Counted from the first letter of the stretch, positions 10,305 through 19,248 are shown. The stretch is 64,000 bases of DNA from Nocardia caishijiensis NBRC 108228 (GCF_001612825.1 NZ_BDBE01000020.1:1-64000); one strand, 5' to 3'. Made by a program: numbers and translations. The notes: generated from the letters alone by a model not told the origin.

Positions 10305-10796
10305 CTAGCGGTAGTTCACGAACTGCAGGGCGATACCGAAGTCCTCGCCCTTGAGTAGCGAGATCACCGCCTGCAGGTCGTCGCGCTTCTTGCTGCTGAC
10401 GCGCAGTTCCTCACCCTGGATCTGCGCCTTCACACCCTTGGGGCCCTCGTCGCGGATCTTCTTGGAGATCTTCTTCGCCTTCTCGGTGTCGATGCCCTGC
10501 ACCAGCGTGCCGGTGATCTTGAACACCTTGCCCGACGCCTGCGGCTCGCCCGCGTCGAACGCCTTGAGCGAGATGTCGCGTCGGATCAGCTTCTCCTTGA
10601 ACACGTCGAGCGCCGCCTGCACCCGCTCCTCGGCGTTGGCGGTGAGCACGATGGCCTCCTCGCCGGACCAGGCGATCGAGGCGTCGGTGCCCTTGAAGTC
10701 GTAGCGGGAGTTCAGCTCCTTCTCCGCCTGATGCAGCGCATTGTCGACCTCCTGCCGGTCGACCTTGCTCACCACGTCGAATGACGAATCAGCCAC
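10305..10796 (-). CDS. YajQ family nucleotide-binding protein (UPF0234)
   Basis: Cytosolic protein of 163 residues, full length for the family. It begins [20 protein letters not shown], contains [12 protein letters not shown] and [20 protein letters not shown], and ends with the invariant-like [12 protein letters not shown]. YajQ proteins have two RNP-like domains. Some bind cyclic di-GMP and act as transcription co-regulators, but that role is unproven here. It converges on htpX with only 4 bp between the stop codons. Confidence 0.9.
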   Translation of the reverse strand: MADSSFDVVSKVDRQEVDNALHQAEKELNSRYDFKGTDASIAWSGEEAIVLTANAEERVQAALDVFKEKLIRRDISLKAFDAGEPQASGKVFKITGTLVQGIDTEKAKKISKKIRDEGPKGVKAQIQGEELRVSSKKRDDLQAVISLLKGEDFGIALQFVNYR

Positions 10797-10970
10797 ACTG
10801 CGCTCCTGTTCTTCGGAAGGTCCGTAAAGCTCCGCGGCAAGACTGCCTGCCGCCGAGACAGTTGTACCCGCAACGCGCCGGAGTCCGCGCCCGCAGGGGG
10901 TCTGTGCAGGCGGTTTGCATCCTCGGGGTGGGTTCGTTGTAAGCTCTCAGCGCACCGGAAACGGCGCACA

Positions 10971-11053
10971 GGCAGATTGCCCGAGCGGCCAATGGGAGCA
11001 GACTGTAAATCTGTCGGCGCAAGCCTACGTAGGTTCGAATCCTACATCTGCCA
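10971..11053 (+). tRNA. tRNA-Tyr (GTA)
   Basis: Acceptor stem GGCAGAT pairs with ATCTGCC. The anticodon loop CTGTAAA carries GTA at 11005-11007 between CAGA and TCTG. A long variable arm (GGCGCAAGCC) is as expected for a class II tRNA-Tyr, and the T arm is GTAGGTTCGAATCCTAC. The discriminator base is A and CCA is not encoded. Confidence 0.96.
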
Positions 11054-11057
11054 CATC

Positions 11058-11090
11058 GAACCCCGTCGATCATCACGATCGGCGGGGTTC
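11058..11090 (+). terminator. Hairpin terminator after tRNA-Tyr
   Basis: GAACCCCGTCGATC pairs with GATCGGCGGGGTTC (14 positions, one wobble) around loop ATCAC, starting 4 bases after the tRNA. Only a weak T-rich tail (TTCTGCTGTT) follows, as is common for actinobacterial terminators. Confidence 0.75.
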
Positions 11091-11094
11091 TGCT

Positions 11095-11283
11095 GTTCCG
11101 CCTCTCCGTGACTTTGGGCCAGGCTCAGGTGCGTGTCTGTTGTCGACGCGGCAAGCTTTGATCGAGGGGGTGAGTCAGTTCGTACCCGGTGAGTTACCCA
11201 TGTGCTTGCGTGATGAGTGGGCTGGTTGGCGCAAAAAGGTGCTCTCACCAGGCGATTTGGTGGTGTTCGTTGGTAGTGTGTAA
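11095..11283 (+). repeat. Dispersed intergenic element, copy B (between tRNA-Tyr and tRNA-Thr)
   Basis: Plus-strand copy of the element also seen inverted at 9258-9445. Shared blocks are GTTCCGCCTCTCCG[T/C]GACTTT at 11095, GGCCAG-CTC-GGT-CGTG just after, and GAGTTACCCATGT near 11182, separated by diverged spacers of nearly equal length. It fills the 303-bp gap between the tRNA-Tyr terminator and tRNA-Thr together with a short upstream region for tRNA-Thr. No coding gene is evident in it. Confidence 0.7.
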
Positions 11284-11356
11284 TCTCTTTCAGGACGCCG
11301 GAGCACGGAGTCGCACTGATCGGTTCGCCGAACAAGACCCTGTGCCACGTAGTCAT

Positions 11357-11429
11357 GCCCCCTTAGCTCAGTCGGCAGAGCGTTTCCATGGTAAGGAAAA
11401 GGTCAACGGTTCGATTCCGTTAGGGGGCT
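11357..11429 (+). tRNA. tRNA-Thr (GGT)
   Basis: Acceptor GCCCCCT pairs with AGGGGGC. The anticodon arm is TTTCC-ATGGTAA-GGAAA with anticodon GGT, and the T arm is ACGGTTCGATTCCGT. The discriminator base is T and no CCA is encoded. It is followed 59 bp later by tRNA-Met and then rpmG, the same order as in mycobacteria. Confidence 0.96.
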
Positions 11430-11488
11430 CGCCGGATTGCCGGTGGTGACCGACTTTCCCGCCGGCCCCACCGTAATAGGTCCGCCGT

Positions 11489-11561
11489 GGCGGTGTAGCT
11501 CAGTCGGTAGAGCAAACGACTCATAATCGTTGTGTCGCCGGTTCAAGTCCGGCCATCGCTA
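11489..11561 (+). tRNA. tRNA-Met (CAT), elongator type
   Basis: The anticodon stem AACGA/TCGTT encloses the loop CTCATAA, giving anticodon CAT. The acceptor GGCGGTG pairs with CATCGCT through two G-U pairs, so the first pair is formed, unlike an initiator tRNA with its unpaired 1-72 position. There is no GGG/CCC run in the anticodon stem, which also argues for an elongator. CCA follows directly (11562-11564). Confidence 0.92.
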
Positions 11562-11600
11562 CCAATAACGACTCAGCCCAGACCGGAAAGAAGGCATATC

Positions 11601-11771
11601 GTGGCCGCGAAGTCCACCGATGTCCGGCCAAAGATCACCTTGGCCTGCGAAGAGTGCAAGCACCGCAACTACATCACCAAGAAGAACCGGCGCAACGACC
11701 CGGACCGCCTCGAGCTGAAGAAGTTCTGCCCGAACTGCGGCACCCACCGGGCGCACCGCGAATCGCGCTGA
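11601..11771 (+). CDS. rpmG: 50S ribosomal protein L33
   Basis: Ribosomal protein of 56 residues that starts at a GTG preceded by GAAAGAAGG. It contains the zinc-ribbon pairs CEECKH and CPNCG and the family core [20 protein letters not shown]. This is the zinc-binding (C+) form, equivalent to mycobacterial RpmG2, which also lies between tRNA-Thr/Met and the had genes. A strong hairpin terminator follows within 20 bp. Confidence 0.95.
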   Translation: MAAKSTDVRPKITLACEECKHRNYITKKNRRNDPDRLELKKFCPNCGTHRAHRESR

Positions 11772-11790
11772 TTCGAACAAAAACATCTGC

Positions 11791-11818
11791 CGAAGGCCGG
11801 ACGAAAGTCCGGCCTTCG
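11791..11818 (+). terminator. Intrinsic terminator after rpmG
   Basis: A perfect 12-bp stem CGAAGGCCGGAC / GTCCGGCCTTCG is closed by a GAAA tetraloop. It separates rpmG from hadAB, so hadAB needs its own promoter. Confidence 0.88.
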
Positions 11819-11878
11819 CGCGTTTTCCGGGGACGGTCGCCGAGGGTGTGCGCGCACAAGTGGGTAATGTGCCACGCT

Positions 11879-12958
11879 GTGACAGTGAACACCGGAACTG
11901 ACGAAGCGGTCTCGGCCGCAGCCGCCGAAGCATTCGATCCCGCCGCCCACGCGGCCTCGATGGTCGGTCACCACTACCGGGTCGACGACTATTACGAGGT
12001 CGGTCGCGAAAAGGTGCGTGAATACGCCCGCGCCGTACAGGACTACCACCCGGTGCACTGGGACGAGGACATCGCGCGCGAATACGGTCACTCCGGTCTG
12101 GTCGCCCCGCTCACGTTCATCTCCCTGGTCGGCATCCTGGCCCAGCGCCGGTTGTTCGAGGAGATCGTCACCGGATACGACCTCAGCCAGATCATGCAGA
12201 CCGATCAGATCCTGGAATTCCATCGGCCGATCCGCGTCGGCGACCGGCTCACCTGTGACGTCTATCTGCATTCGTTCCGGCAGGCATTCGGCGGCGACAT
12301 CATCGTGACCAAGAACATCGTCACCGACGCCGACGACGAATTGGTGCTCACCACCTACACCACGCTCATCGGGCGCAGCGGCGGCGATATCGATCCGAAT
12401 ATGTCGGCGGCGGTCCGCAACGTGCTCATGCACGGCCTCGGTGACGACGAACCGGCCCACCACGCGCCGAGCGACGCCTTCGCCGCGATCACCCCGGACC
12501 CGGTGACCAAACAGCCCGAGCCGCGACTCAGCACGCACGCCCTCGCCTTCGAGAGCATCGCGGCCGGTGACGAGCTGCCCGCAAGGACCGTCCGGCTCAC
12601 CCGTGGCGACCTGGTGAACTACGCCGGTGTCTCCGGCGACGCGAACCCCATCCACTGGAGTGACGAGATCGTCAAACTCGTCGGCCTCGACAACGTGGTC
12701 GCCCACGGCATGCTCACCATGGGTCTCGGCGGCGGATTCGTCACCTCCTGGCTCGGCGATCCCGGCGCGGTGAAGGAATACAACGTGCGCTTCACCAGCC
12801 CGGTGTATGTGGGTGCCGACGCCCCGGCCGAGGTGGATTTCACCGGTAAGGTGAAATCGGTCGACCCGGAGACCCGAACGGCCGTCGTCGCCATCACGGC
12901 GAAATCGGCGGGCAAGAAGATCTTCGGCCGCGCCACGGCAACGGTTCAGCTGGCCTGA
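11879..12958 (+). CDS. Fused (3R)-hydroxyacyl-ACP dehydratase HadA-HadB
   Basis: A single 359-residue chain carries both hot-dog subunits of the FAS-II dehydratase that removes water during meromycolate elongation. The HadA-like half (DYHPVHWDEDIAREYGHSGL) lacks the full hydratase motif. The HadB-like half carries it: YAGVSGDANPIHWSDE, followed by VVAHGMLTMGLGG. In mycobacteria these are separate hadA and hadB genes with hadC beyond; here tRNA-Trp follows directly and no hadC is present. Fused HadAB is known in Nocardia-type genomes, which make shorter mycolates. Start: GTG 11879 has a TAATGT box 8 bases before it and no ribosome binding site, so a leaderless mRNA is possible. ATG 11867 is an alternative. 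Confidence 0.88.
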   Translation: MTVNTGTDEAVSAAAAEAFDPAAHAASMVGHHYRVDDYYEVGREKVREYARAVQDYHPVHWDEDIAREYGHSGLVAPLTFISLVGILAQRRLFEEIVTGYDLSQIMQTDQILEFHRPIRVGDRLTCDVYLHSFRQAFGGDIIVTKNIVTDADDELVLTTYTTLIGRSGGDIDPNMSAAVRNVLMHGLGDDEPAHHAPSDAFAAITPDPVTKQPEPRLSTHALAFESIAAGDELPARTVRLTRGDLVNYAGVSGDANPIHWSDEIVKLVGLDNVVAHGMLTMGLGGGFVTSWLGDPGAVKEYNVRFTSPVYVGADAPAEVDFTGKVKSVDPETRTAVVAITAKSAGKKIFGRATATVQLA

Positions 12959-13162
12959 CCTGGTCGAGTGTCCCGATTGGCACATTGCCCACGCGGTAAC
13001 GTACACTCGGGACTCTGGGGTCACCGGCTGCTGCGCGCTGACTTCCCGGGAGCCTGCTCCCACGGAAGCGGCGCGCGTGTTGTGTGAAGCCAGAGCTCGA
13101 AAGAGTTCGACAACTGAATATCGATTGTGGTTGGACGTATCGGCCCAGGCTGGTCCAACCGA

Positions 13163-13235
<73 letters not shown>

Positions 13236-13266
13236 CCCTGAATGCCAGCGACGAGAGAGGATCGAC

Positions 13267-13650
13267 GTGACGGACGAGCGGGATACTCGCGCCGAAGACG
13301 GCGACGATACCGCCGCTGCCACTCGGCCGAGCGGCAAGCGGACTGCTCGTCGTGCGCGCACGTCGGACTCTCCGGCGACCACCACCGGTTCGGTGGCCAC
13401 GCTCGACCGACCGTCGGGCTCGCGCAAGGCGGACAAGACTGCCGGTAAGGCCAAGACGGGCAACCCGTTCAAGCGGCTGCTCAAGTTCCTGCGAGAGGTC
13501 ATCGCGGAACTGCGCAAGGTGATCTGGCCCAACCGGAAGCAGATGGTCACCTATACGACCGTCGTTCTGGTGTTCGTGGTCTTCATGGTCGCGTTCATCG
13601 CCGGGATCGACGTAGCGTTCGTCAAGGGTGTCGACTGGCTGTTCGGCTGA
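13267..13650 (+). CDS. secE: Preprotein translocase subunit SecE
   Basis: Subunit of the SecYEG channel, 127 residues. A charged, Ala/Thr-rich N-terminal extension of about 70 residues precedes the conserved FLREVIAELRKVIWPNRKQM amphipathic region and one transmembrane helix (VVLVFVVFMVAFIAGIDVAF). The start is a GTG after GAGAGAGGATC. The extended N-terminus is typical of actinobacterial SecE. nusG follows after 85 bp. Confidence 0.93.
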   Translation: MTDERDTRAEDGDDTAAATRPSGKRTARRARTSDSPATTTGSVATLDRPSGSRKADKTAGKAKTGNPFKRLLKFLREVIAELRKVIWPNRKQMVTYTTVVLVFVVFMVAFIAGIDVAFVKGVDWLFG

Positions 13651-13672
13651 TCGCCGACACCCACGCCGGTAG

Positions 13673-14560
<888 letters not shown>

Positions 14561-14576
14561 GTTTTCCGCTCCGCTC

Positions 14577-14604
14577 AACGGCACCGCTTATTAGCGGTGC
14601 CGTT
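14577..14604 (+). terminator. Intrinsic terminator after nusG
   Basis: A perfect 12-bp stem AACGGCACCGCT / AGCGGTGCCGTT with loop TATT is followed by TCGCGTTTGTT. It separates secE-nusG from rplK-rplA. Confidence 0.88.
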
Positions 14605-14799
14605 TCGCGTTTGTTCTGGTCGCCACCCGATTGCCAGGTCGCGGGTTGTGTCAAGTAGAGTGTGATGGTTCGTGTTCTGACTTCCCCGTAGTGCATATCG
14701 GGCCTGGTCGTGCGCGAATGCCGGGCTTGGACCCGGCGTGGGAGCGATCCCGCAACAGGCTTACGGCAACCGTAAGGAACCGAAACCCAAGGAAGAAAG

Positions 14800-15234
14800 A
14801 TGCCCCCCAAGAAGAAGAAGCTCGCCGGGATCATCAAGCTGCAGATCCAGGCCGGTGCCGCGAACCCGGCTCCTCCGGTCGGCCCCGCGCTCGGTCAGCA
14901 CGGCGTCAACATCATGGAGTTCTGCAAGGCGTACAACGCCGCGACCGAGTCGCAGCGTGGCAACGTCATCCCGGTCGAGATCTCGGTGTACGAGGACCGG
15001 TCGTTCGACTTCAAGCTGAAGACCCCGCCCGCCGCCAAGCTGCTGCTCAAGGCCGCCGGTGTGCAGAAGGGCTCGGCCGAGCCGCACAAGACCAAGGTCG
15101 CCAAGGTCACCATGGACCAGGTCCGGGAGATCGCCAAGACCAAGCAGGAAGACCTGAACGCCAACGACATCGAGCAGGCCGCGAAGATCATCGCCGGTAC
15201 CGCGCGCTCGATGGGCATCACCGTCGAAGGCTGA
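14800..15234 (+). CDS. rplK: 50S ribosomal protein L11
   Basis: Ribosomal protein of 144 residues, full length; it binds the GTPase-associated region of 23S rRNA and the thiopeptide site. Conserved segments are [38 protein letters not shown] and the C-terminal [10 protein letters not shown]. An AAGGAAGAAAG ribosome binding site precedes the ATG. The 239-bp gap before it holds the nusG terminator and a leader ending in a CTTACGG/CCGTAAG hairpin. Confidence 0.96.
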
Positions 15235-15323
15235 GCGTCAGCTCCAGGTGGGAGGGCTAGCCAAGCCCGGAAACCACTTCTGTCACCAACATCATCATCA
15301 TCATCCTTTAAGGACAGACAAAC

Positions 15324-16037
15324 ATGGCAAAGCGAAGCAAGGCGTATCTCGCCGCTGCTGAGAAGGTCGATCGCGACAAGCTGTACTCCCCGCTGGCCGC
15401 CGCGCGCCTGGCGAAGGAGACCGCGACCACCAAGACCGACGCGACCGTCGAGGTCGCCGTCCGTCTCGGCGTGGATCCCCGCAAGGCCGACCAGATGGTC
15501 CGTGGCACCGTCAACCTGCCGCACGGCACCGGTAAGACCGCCCGCGTCATCGTGTTCGCCGCCGGTGAGAAGGCCGCCGAGGCCGAGGCCGCCGGTGCCG
15601 ACGCCGTTGGCGCCGAGGACCTGATCGAGCGGATCCAGGGCGGCTGGCTCGACTTCGACGCCGCGATCGCCACCCCGGACCAGATGGCCAAGGTCGGCCG
15701 CATCGCGCGTGTCCTCGGCCCGCGTGGTCTGATGCCGAACCCGAAGACGGGCACCGTCACCAACGATGTGACCAAGGCCGTCAACGACATCAAGGGCGGC
15801 AAGATCAACTTCCGCGTCGACAAGCAGGCCAACCTGCACTTCGTCATCGGCAAGGCCTCGTTCGACGACGCCAAGCTGGTGGAGAACTACGGTGCCGCGC
15901 TGGACGAGATCCTGCGTGTGAAGCCGTCGACCGCCAAGGGTCGCTACGTCAAGAAGATCACGGTTTCGACCAACACCGGCCCGGGCATCCCGGTGGACCC
16001 GAACCGCACCCGCAACCTCCTCGACGAGGACGCGTGA
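15324..16037 (+). CDS. rplA: 50S ribosomal protein L1
   Basis: Ribosomal protein of 237 residues that forms the L1 stalk and, in many bacteria, represses its own operon. The L1 signature is visible as [19 protein letters not shown] and the C-terminal [19 protein letters not shown]. The gap from rplK contains five ATC units (15291-15305) just ahead of a TTTAAGGA ribosome binding site. A perfect 17-bp hairpin follows the gene. Confidence 0.96.
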   Translation: MAKRSKAYLAAAEKVDRDKLYSPLAAARLAKETATTKTDATVEVAVRLGVDPRKADQMVRGTVNLPHGTGKTARVIVFAAGEKAAEAEAAGADAVGAEDLIERIQGGWLDFDAAIATPDQMAKVGRIARVLGPRGLMPNPKTGTVTNDVTKAVNDIKGGKINFRVDKQANLHFVIGKASFDDAKLVENYGAALDEILRVKPSTAKGRYVKKITVSTNTGPGIPVDPNRTRNLLDEDA

Positions 16038-16063
16038 GCTTCTGACAGGTAGCTCCTGATCGA

Positions 16064-16102
16064 CCGCGAGGGTGGGAACGCGCTGCGTTCCCACCCTCGC
16101 GG
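16064..16102. terminator. Bidirectional terminator between rplA and a converging gene
   Basis: A perfect 17-bp stem starts CCGCGAGGGTGGGAACG, with loop CGCTG, and is followed by CGTTTC on the plus strand. The minus-strand hypothetical gene ends 4 bp beyond it, so the hairpin probably serves both transcripts. Confidence 0.9.
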
Positions 16103-16106
16103 CGTT

Positions 16107-16427
16107 TCAGTGCTCGAATCGGCTCCAGAACTCCGCTGGAATACCGTTGTCGCGCAGCCACTTTCCCGGATCTCGTATGTCGGTGTCGGTGAAGAACTCC
16201 TGGACGACAACCAGCAGGTCCCGAGTTCGATCACGGTCGGCCAGCGCAGTCCTGATATCGGCGAAAGTCTCCGGTGCGAAGCTCCACGACCACTCGTACT
16301 CGCTGAACGGGCCACCCAGGTCTTGCCCGTAGAAGTGCAGCTTGCCGCTGTGGCGGCTGATTCTGGCGTCGACGGACCAGCCGTCCGCGGCGTAGAGGAG
16401 GACAGTCGGTTCGGGGTCGTAAGTCAC
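16107..16427 (-). CDS. Hypothetical protein inserted between rplA and rplJ
   Basis: Protein of 106 residues that I do not recognise. It is soluble, acidic and rich in aromatics: YAADGWSVDARISRHSGKLH, then GGPFSEYEWSWSF. A helical tail ends LRDNGIPAEFWSRFEH. It has no signal peptide, membrane segment or catalytic motif. Size and composition resemble immunity-type or other small accessory proteins, which is only an impression. It lies antisense to the ribosomal operon in a spot where mycobacteria carry other insertions. Confidence 0.6.
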   Translation of the reverse strand: MTYDPEPTVLLYAADGWSVDARISRHSGKLHFYGQDLGGPFSEYEWSWSFAPETFADIRTALADRDRTRDLLVVVQEFFTDTDIRDPGKWLRDNGIPAEFWSRFEH

Positions 16428-16595
16428 CCCCGCATTAGTAGCACCCGCGCGGCCGATTCTCCCGAGTCGGACGACGGCTGCTCAGTGCTCGGTGTTGTCG
16501 GTGTCGTTCACGATGCCGACAGGGACGACCGTTTTGGCAGATGGGGGTGGGTGCGGGTACAGTGGAATCCGGTCATCGACCTGTTCGATGACTAC

Positions 16596-16752
16596 CCATT
16601 CGTTCTACCGAAGACCGTTGGTCGTCGATACCGCTTGCGTGGTGTCGATCGAAGGTCCGGCGACAGTGCTGGCGGCCCACGCAGGGAGAGCTGAGGCAGA
16701 AGAAAAGTATTCTTTCGCGCCCCGGTACGCCTTGCGTCCGGGGCGTTAGTTT
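16596..16752 (+). ncRNA. Probable L10 leader with attenuator-like hairpin
   Basis: The 417-bp gap 16428-16844 has no gene and appears to be the rplJ leader. CCGAAGACCGTTGGT near 16611 and GGCGGCCCACGCAGGGAGAG near 16673 resemble the conserved blocks of actinobacterial L10 leaders, which the L10-(L12)4 complex binds to control rplJL. The hairpin CGCCCCGG / CCGGGGCG (16719-16746) with a TTAGTTTT tail looks like a terminator/attenuator. The assignment rests on position and short motifs. Confidence 0.6.
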
Positions 16753-16792
16753 TGTCGCTGGCCCCTTTGATTCGGTAGTGCACCGTAAACCG

Positions 16793-16821
16793 GAGTTCCC
16801 CGCGCAAGCGGGGATGAGCCC
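16793..16821 (+). repeat. Solitary type I-E CRISPR-repeat-like sequence upstream of rplJ
   Basis: This 29-nt stretch is built of GAGTT, the hairpin CCCCGCGCAAGCGGGG and the tail ATGAGCCC. Length, hairpin and 8-nt tail all match a type I-E repeat; by eye 25 of 29 positions equal the E. coli I-E repeat. There is no second copy or spacer nearby, so it is not an array. It ends 23 nt before the rplJ start and leaves the GAGAGGAGG ribosome binding site free. Confidence 0.65.
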
Positions 16822-16844
16822 CGACATCAGAGAGGAGGCGAAGT

Positions 16845-17375
16845 ATGGCGAAGCCTGAAAAGGTCACCGCTGTCGCGGAGATCGCGGAGCAGTTCAAGAA
16901 CTCCACGGCCACTGTTGTCACGGAATACCGTGGCCTGTCGGTCGGCAAGCTCACCGAGCTGCGTCGCGCGCTCGGCGCCGGTGCCACGTACTCCGTCGCC
17001 AAGAACACCCTGGTCAAGCGTGCGGCCGCGGAAGCGGGCATCGAGGGCCTGGACGACTTGTTCGTCGGACCGACCGCGATCACCTTCATCCAGGGTGAGC
17101 CGGTCGACGCCGCGAAGGCCATCAAGACCTTCGCCAAGGAGAACAAGGCGCTCGTCATCAAGGGCGGCTACATGGACGGCGCCGCGCTGTCCGTGTCCGA
17201 GGTCGAGAAGATCGCCGACCTCGAGAGCCGTGAGGTCCTGCTGGCCAAGCTGGCAGGCGCGATGAAGGGCAACATGTCCAAGGCTGCCGGGCTGTTCTCG
17301 GCTCCTGCCGGTCAGGTGGCCCGTCTGGCCGCCGCGCTGCAGGAGAAGAAGCAGGCCGAAGGCGCTGCCGAGTAA
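16845..17375 (+). CDS. rplJ: 50S ribosomal protein L10
   Basis: Stalk-base protein of 176 residues that binds 23S rRNA and carries L12 dimers. Conserved parts are [33 protein letters not shown] and [20 protein letters not shown], followed by the L12-binding helix near residues 150-172. A strong GAGAGGAGG ribosome binding site lies 7 nt upstream. The long leader with an L10-leader-like structure and the CRISPR-repeat-like hairpin suggests post-transcriptional control. rplL follows after 135 bp. Confidence 0.96.
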   Translation: MAKPEKVTAVAEIAEQFKNSTATVVTEYRGLSVGKLTELRRALGAGATYSVAKNTLVKRAAAEAGIEGLDDLFVGPTAITFIQGEPVDAAKAIKTFAKENKALVIKGGYMDGAALSVSEVEKIADLESREVLLAKLAGAMKGNMSKAAGLFSAPAGQVARLAAALQEKKQAEGAAE

Positions 17376-17510
17376 TACCCCTGCGGCGCGAGCTCAGGGC
17401 CCGGAGGCGGAAGCCTGCGTAACCACGTAGGGCCCGTGAGTGCCGCCGATATACACAGCACGGGTGTTACCGCCCGCGCACCAAGACATTCACCACCGAA
17501 AGGAACAATC

Positions 17511-17897
17511 ATGGCCAAGCTGTCCACCGAAGAGCTGCTCGACGTTTTCTCGGAGATGACCCTGCTGGAGCTCTCGGGCTTCGTGAAGGCGTTCGAGGAG
17601 AAGTTCGAGGTCACCGCTGCTGCACCCGTCGCCGTCGCGCAGGCGGGCCCCGGCGCCGCTGTTGCCGACGCCGCTGAGGAGCAGGACGAGTTCGACGTCA
17701 TCCTCGAGGGTGCGGGCGACAAGAAGATCCAGGTCATCAAGGTGGTCCGTGAGATCGTCTCGGGCCTGGGCCTGAAGGAAGCCAAGGACCTGGTCGAGGG
17801 TGCCCCGAAGCCGATCCTGGAGAAGGTCGCCAAGGACGCCGCCGAGGCTGCCAAGGCGAAGCTGGAAGAGGCAGGCGCCAAGGTCTCGGTCAAGTAG
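17511..17897 (+). CDS. rplL: 50S ribosomal protein L7/L12
   Basis: Stalk protein of 128 residues that recruits translational GTPases. The N-terminal dimerisation domain ([20 protein letters not shown]) and Ala-rich hinge lead to the factor-binding domain with [20 protein letters not shown] and [27 protein letters not shown] precedes the ATG. An intrinsic terminator follows at 17919. Confidence 0.96.
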   Translation: MAKLSTEELLDVFSEMTLLELSGFVKAFEEKFEVTAAAPVAVAQAGPGAAVADAAEEQDEFDVILEGAGDKKIQVIKVVREIVSGLGLKEAKDLVEGAPKPILEKVAKDAAEAAKAKLEEAGAKVSVK

Positions 17898-17918
17898 TTC
17901 AGCGCTTCGCGTAGACAA

Positions 17919-17950
17919 CGGGCGGCCCTTTCGGGGGCCGCCCGTTTGTT
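17919..17950 (+). terminator. Intrinsic terminator after rplL
   Basis: The stem CGGGCGGCCC / GGGCCGCCCG is followed by TTTGTTATATATA, an unusually AT-rich tail for this genome. It closes the rplJL operon ahead of mceG. The following 190 bp (17950-18138) hold no evident gene. Confidence 0.88.
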
Positions 17951-18138
17951 ATATATACCGACATGGGAAAGTGATACACGCTGTACCGCATGGACCGGGT
18001 TACTCTTCAGTCATGTAGAGGTGTGCCCCGTCTCACTCATGGGTTACAGTGACCGGACCCACAGTGTCGTGACGCACCGCCGAGATGTGAGCGCGCGGTG
18101 AGTGGGGTGGGGTGCTCGCAGGATCAATGGAGGTAGGC

Positions 18139-19206
18139 GTGGGCGTCGAGGTCAGGACCGAGGGAGTAACCAAATCCTTCGGTTCACAGCGAATTTGGCA
18201 GGACGTGTCGATCACGCTCCCTTCGGGCGAGGTGAGCGCGCTGCTCGGCCCCTCGGGTACGGGTAAGTCGGTGTTCCTGAAGTCGCTCATCGGTCTGCTG
18301 CGGCCCGAGCGCGGGTCCATCTTCATCGATGGCACCGACATCACCACCTGCTCCAACAAGGAGCTCTACGAGATCCGCAAACTGTTCGGCGTCCTGTTCC
18401 AGGACGGCGCGCTGTTCGGCTCGATGAACCTTTTCGACAACATCGCGTTCCCGCTGCGCGAGCACACCAAGAAGTCGGAAACCGAGATCCGTCGCATCGT
18501 GATGGAGAAGCTCGAGCTGACCGGTCTGCTCGGCGCGGAGAACAAACTGCCCGGTGAGATCTCCGGTGGTATGCGCAAGCGCGCCGGTCTGGCCCGCGCC
18601 CTGGTGCTCGACCCGCAGATCATCCTCGTCGACGAGCCCGACTCCGGTCTGGACCCGGTGCGTACCTCGTACCTGGCGCAGCTGCTGCTCAACATCAACG
18701 CCCAGATCGACGCGACGATCCTCATCGTGACGCACAACATCAACCTGGCCCGTACGGTCCCCGACAACATCGGCATGCTGTTCCGTCGTCAGCTGGTGAT
18801 GTTCGGCCCGCGTGAGGTGCTGCTCACCAGCGAGGAGCCGGTGGTCAAGCAGTTCCTCAACGGCCGCATGATCGGCCCGATCGGTATGTCCGAGGAGAAG
18901 GACGAGGCGCAGATGGCGCGCGAGCAGGCGCTCGTCGACGCCGGTCACCACCACGGTGGCGCCGAGGAGATCGAGGGCATCATCCCGCAGATGAAGGCCG
19001 AGCCGGGCATGCCCGCGCGGCAGGCGGTCTACCGTCGTCAGGCCCGTGTGCGCGAGATCATGCACACGCTGCCCGCCGCGGCCCAGGCCGCCATCCGTGA
19101 GTCGCTGTCCGAGTCGGACGACACCCAGGTGATGGCCGCCTACGGGGGCAACGATCACCCCACCGAATCGTTCAAGGCGATGCCGCACGGCCAGACCAAC
19201 GGCTGA
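18139..19206 (+). CDS. mceG: Mce transport system ATPase MceG (Mkl)
   Basis: ABC ATPase of 355 residues that energises Mce lipid importers encoded elsewhere. Walker A is GPSGTGKS, the signature is LPGEISGGMRKRAGLARAL, and Walker B is QIILVDEPDSGLDPVR. A C-terminal extension of about 100 residues after the ATPase core is typical of MceG. The orthologue Rv0655 also lies between rplL and rpoB in M. tuberculosis. GTG 18139 with GGAGGT just upstream fits better than ATG 18127, which overlaps that ribosome binding site. Confidence 0.9.
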   Translation: MGVEVRTEGVTKSFGSQRIWQDVSITLPSGEVSALLGPSGTGKSVFLKSLIGLLRPERGSIFIDGTDITTCSNKELYEIRKLFGVLFQDGALFGSMNLFDNIAFPLREHTKKSETEIRRIVMEKLELTGLLGAENKLPGEISGGMRKRAGLARALVLDPQIILVDEPDSGLDPVRTSYLAQLLLNINAQIDATILIVTHNINLARTVPDNIGMLFRRQLVMFGPREVLLTSEEPVVKQFLNGRMIGPIGMSEEKDEAQMAREQALVDAGHHHGGAEEIEGIIPQMKAEPGMPARQAVYRRQARVREIMHTLPAAAQAAIRESLSESDDTQVMAAYGGNDHPTESFKAMPHGQTNG

Positions 19207-19220
19207 CAAGTTTCGACTCG

Positions 19221-19248
19221 AAAGGCCCCGGGTTCGCCCGGGGCCTTT
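19221..19248 (+). terminator. Intrinsic terminator after mceG
   Basis: A perfect 12-bp stem AAAGGCCCCGGG / CCCGGGGCCTTT has a TTCG tetraloop. The 500 bp that follow (19249-19749) hold no gene I can support and form the rpoB promoter and leader region. Confidence 0.9.

Noticed and set aside
15289..15306. ATC simple repeat before rplA as a phase-variable switch.
   Set aside because: Five trinucleotide units outside the coding region and away from the promoter are too few to support phase variation.
16790..16844. A true CRISPR array at rplJ.
   Set aside because: Only one repeat-like unit is present, with no spacer or second repeat on either side.
16814..16858. A 14-codon upstream ORF beginning at the ATG inside the CRISPR-like tail and overlapping the rplJ start.
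   Set aside because: Its start lies at the base of a stable hairpin without a ribosome binding site, and rplJ has its own strong site.
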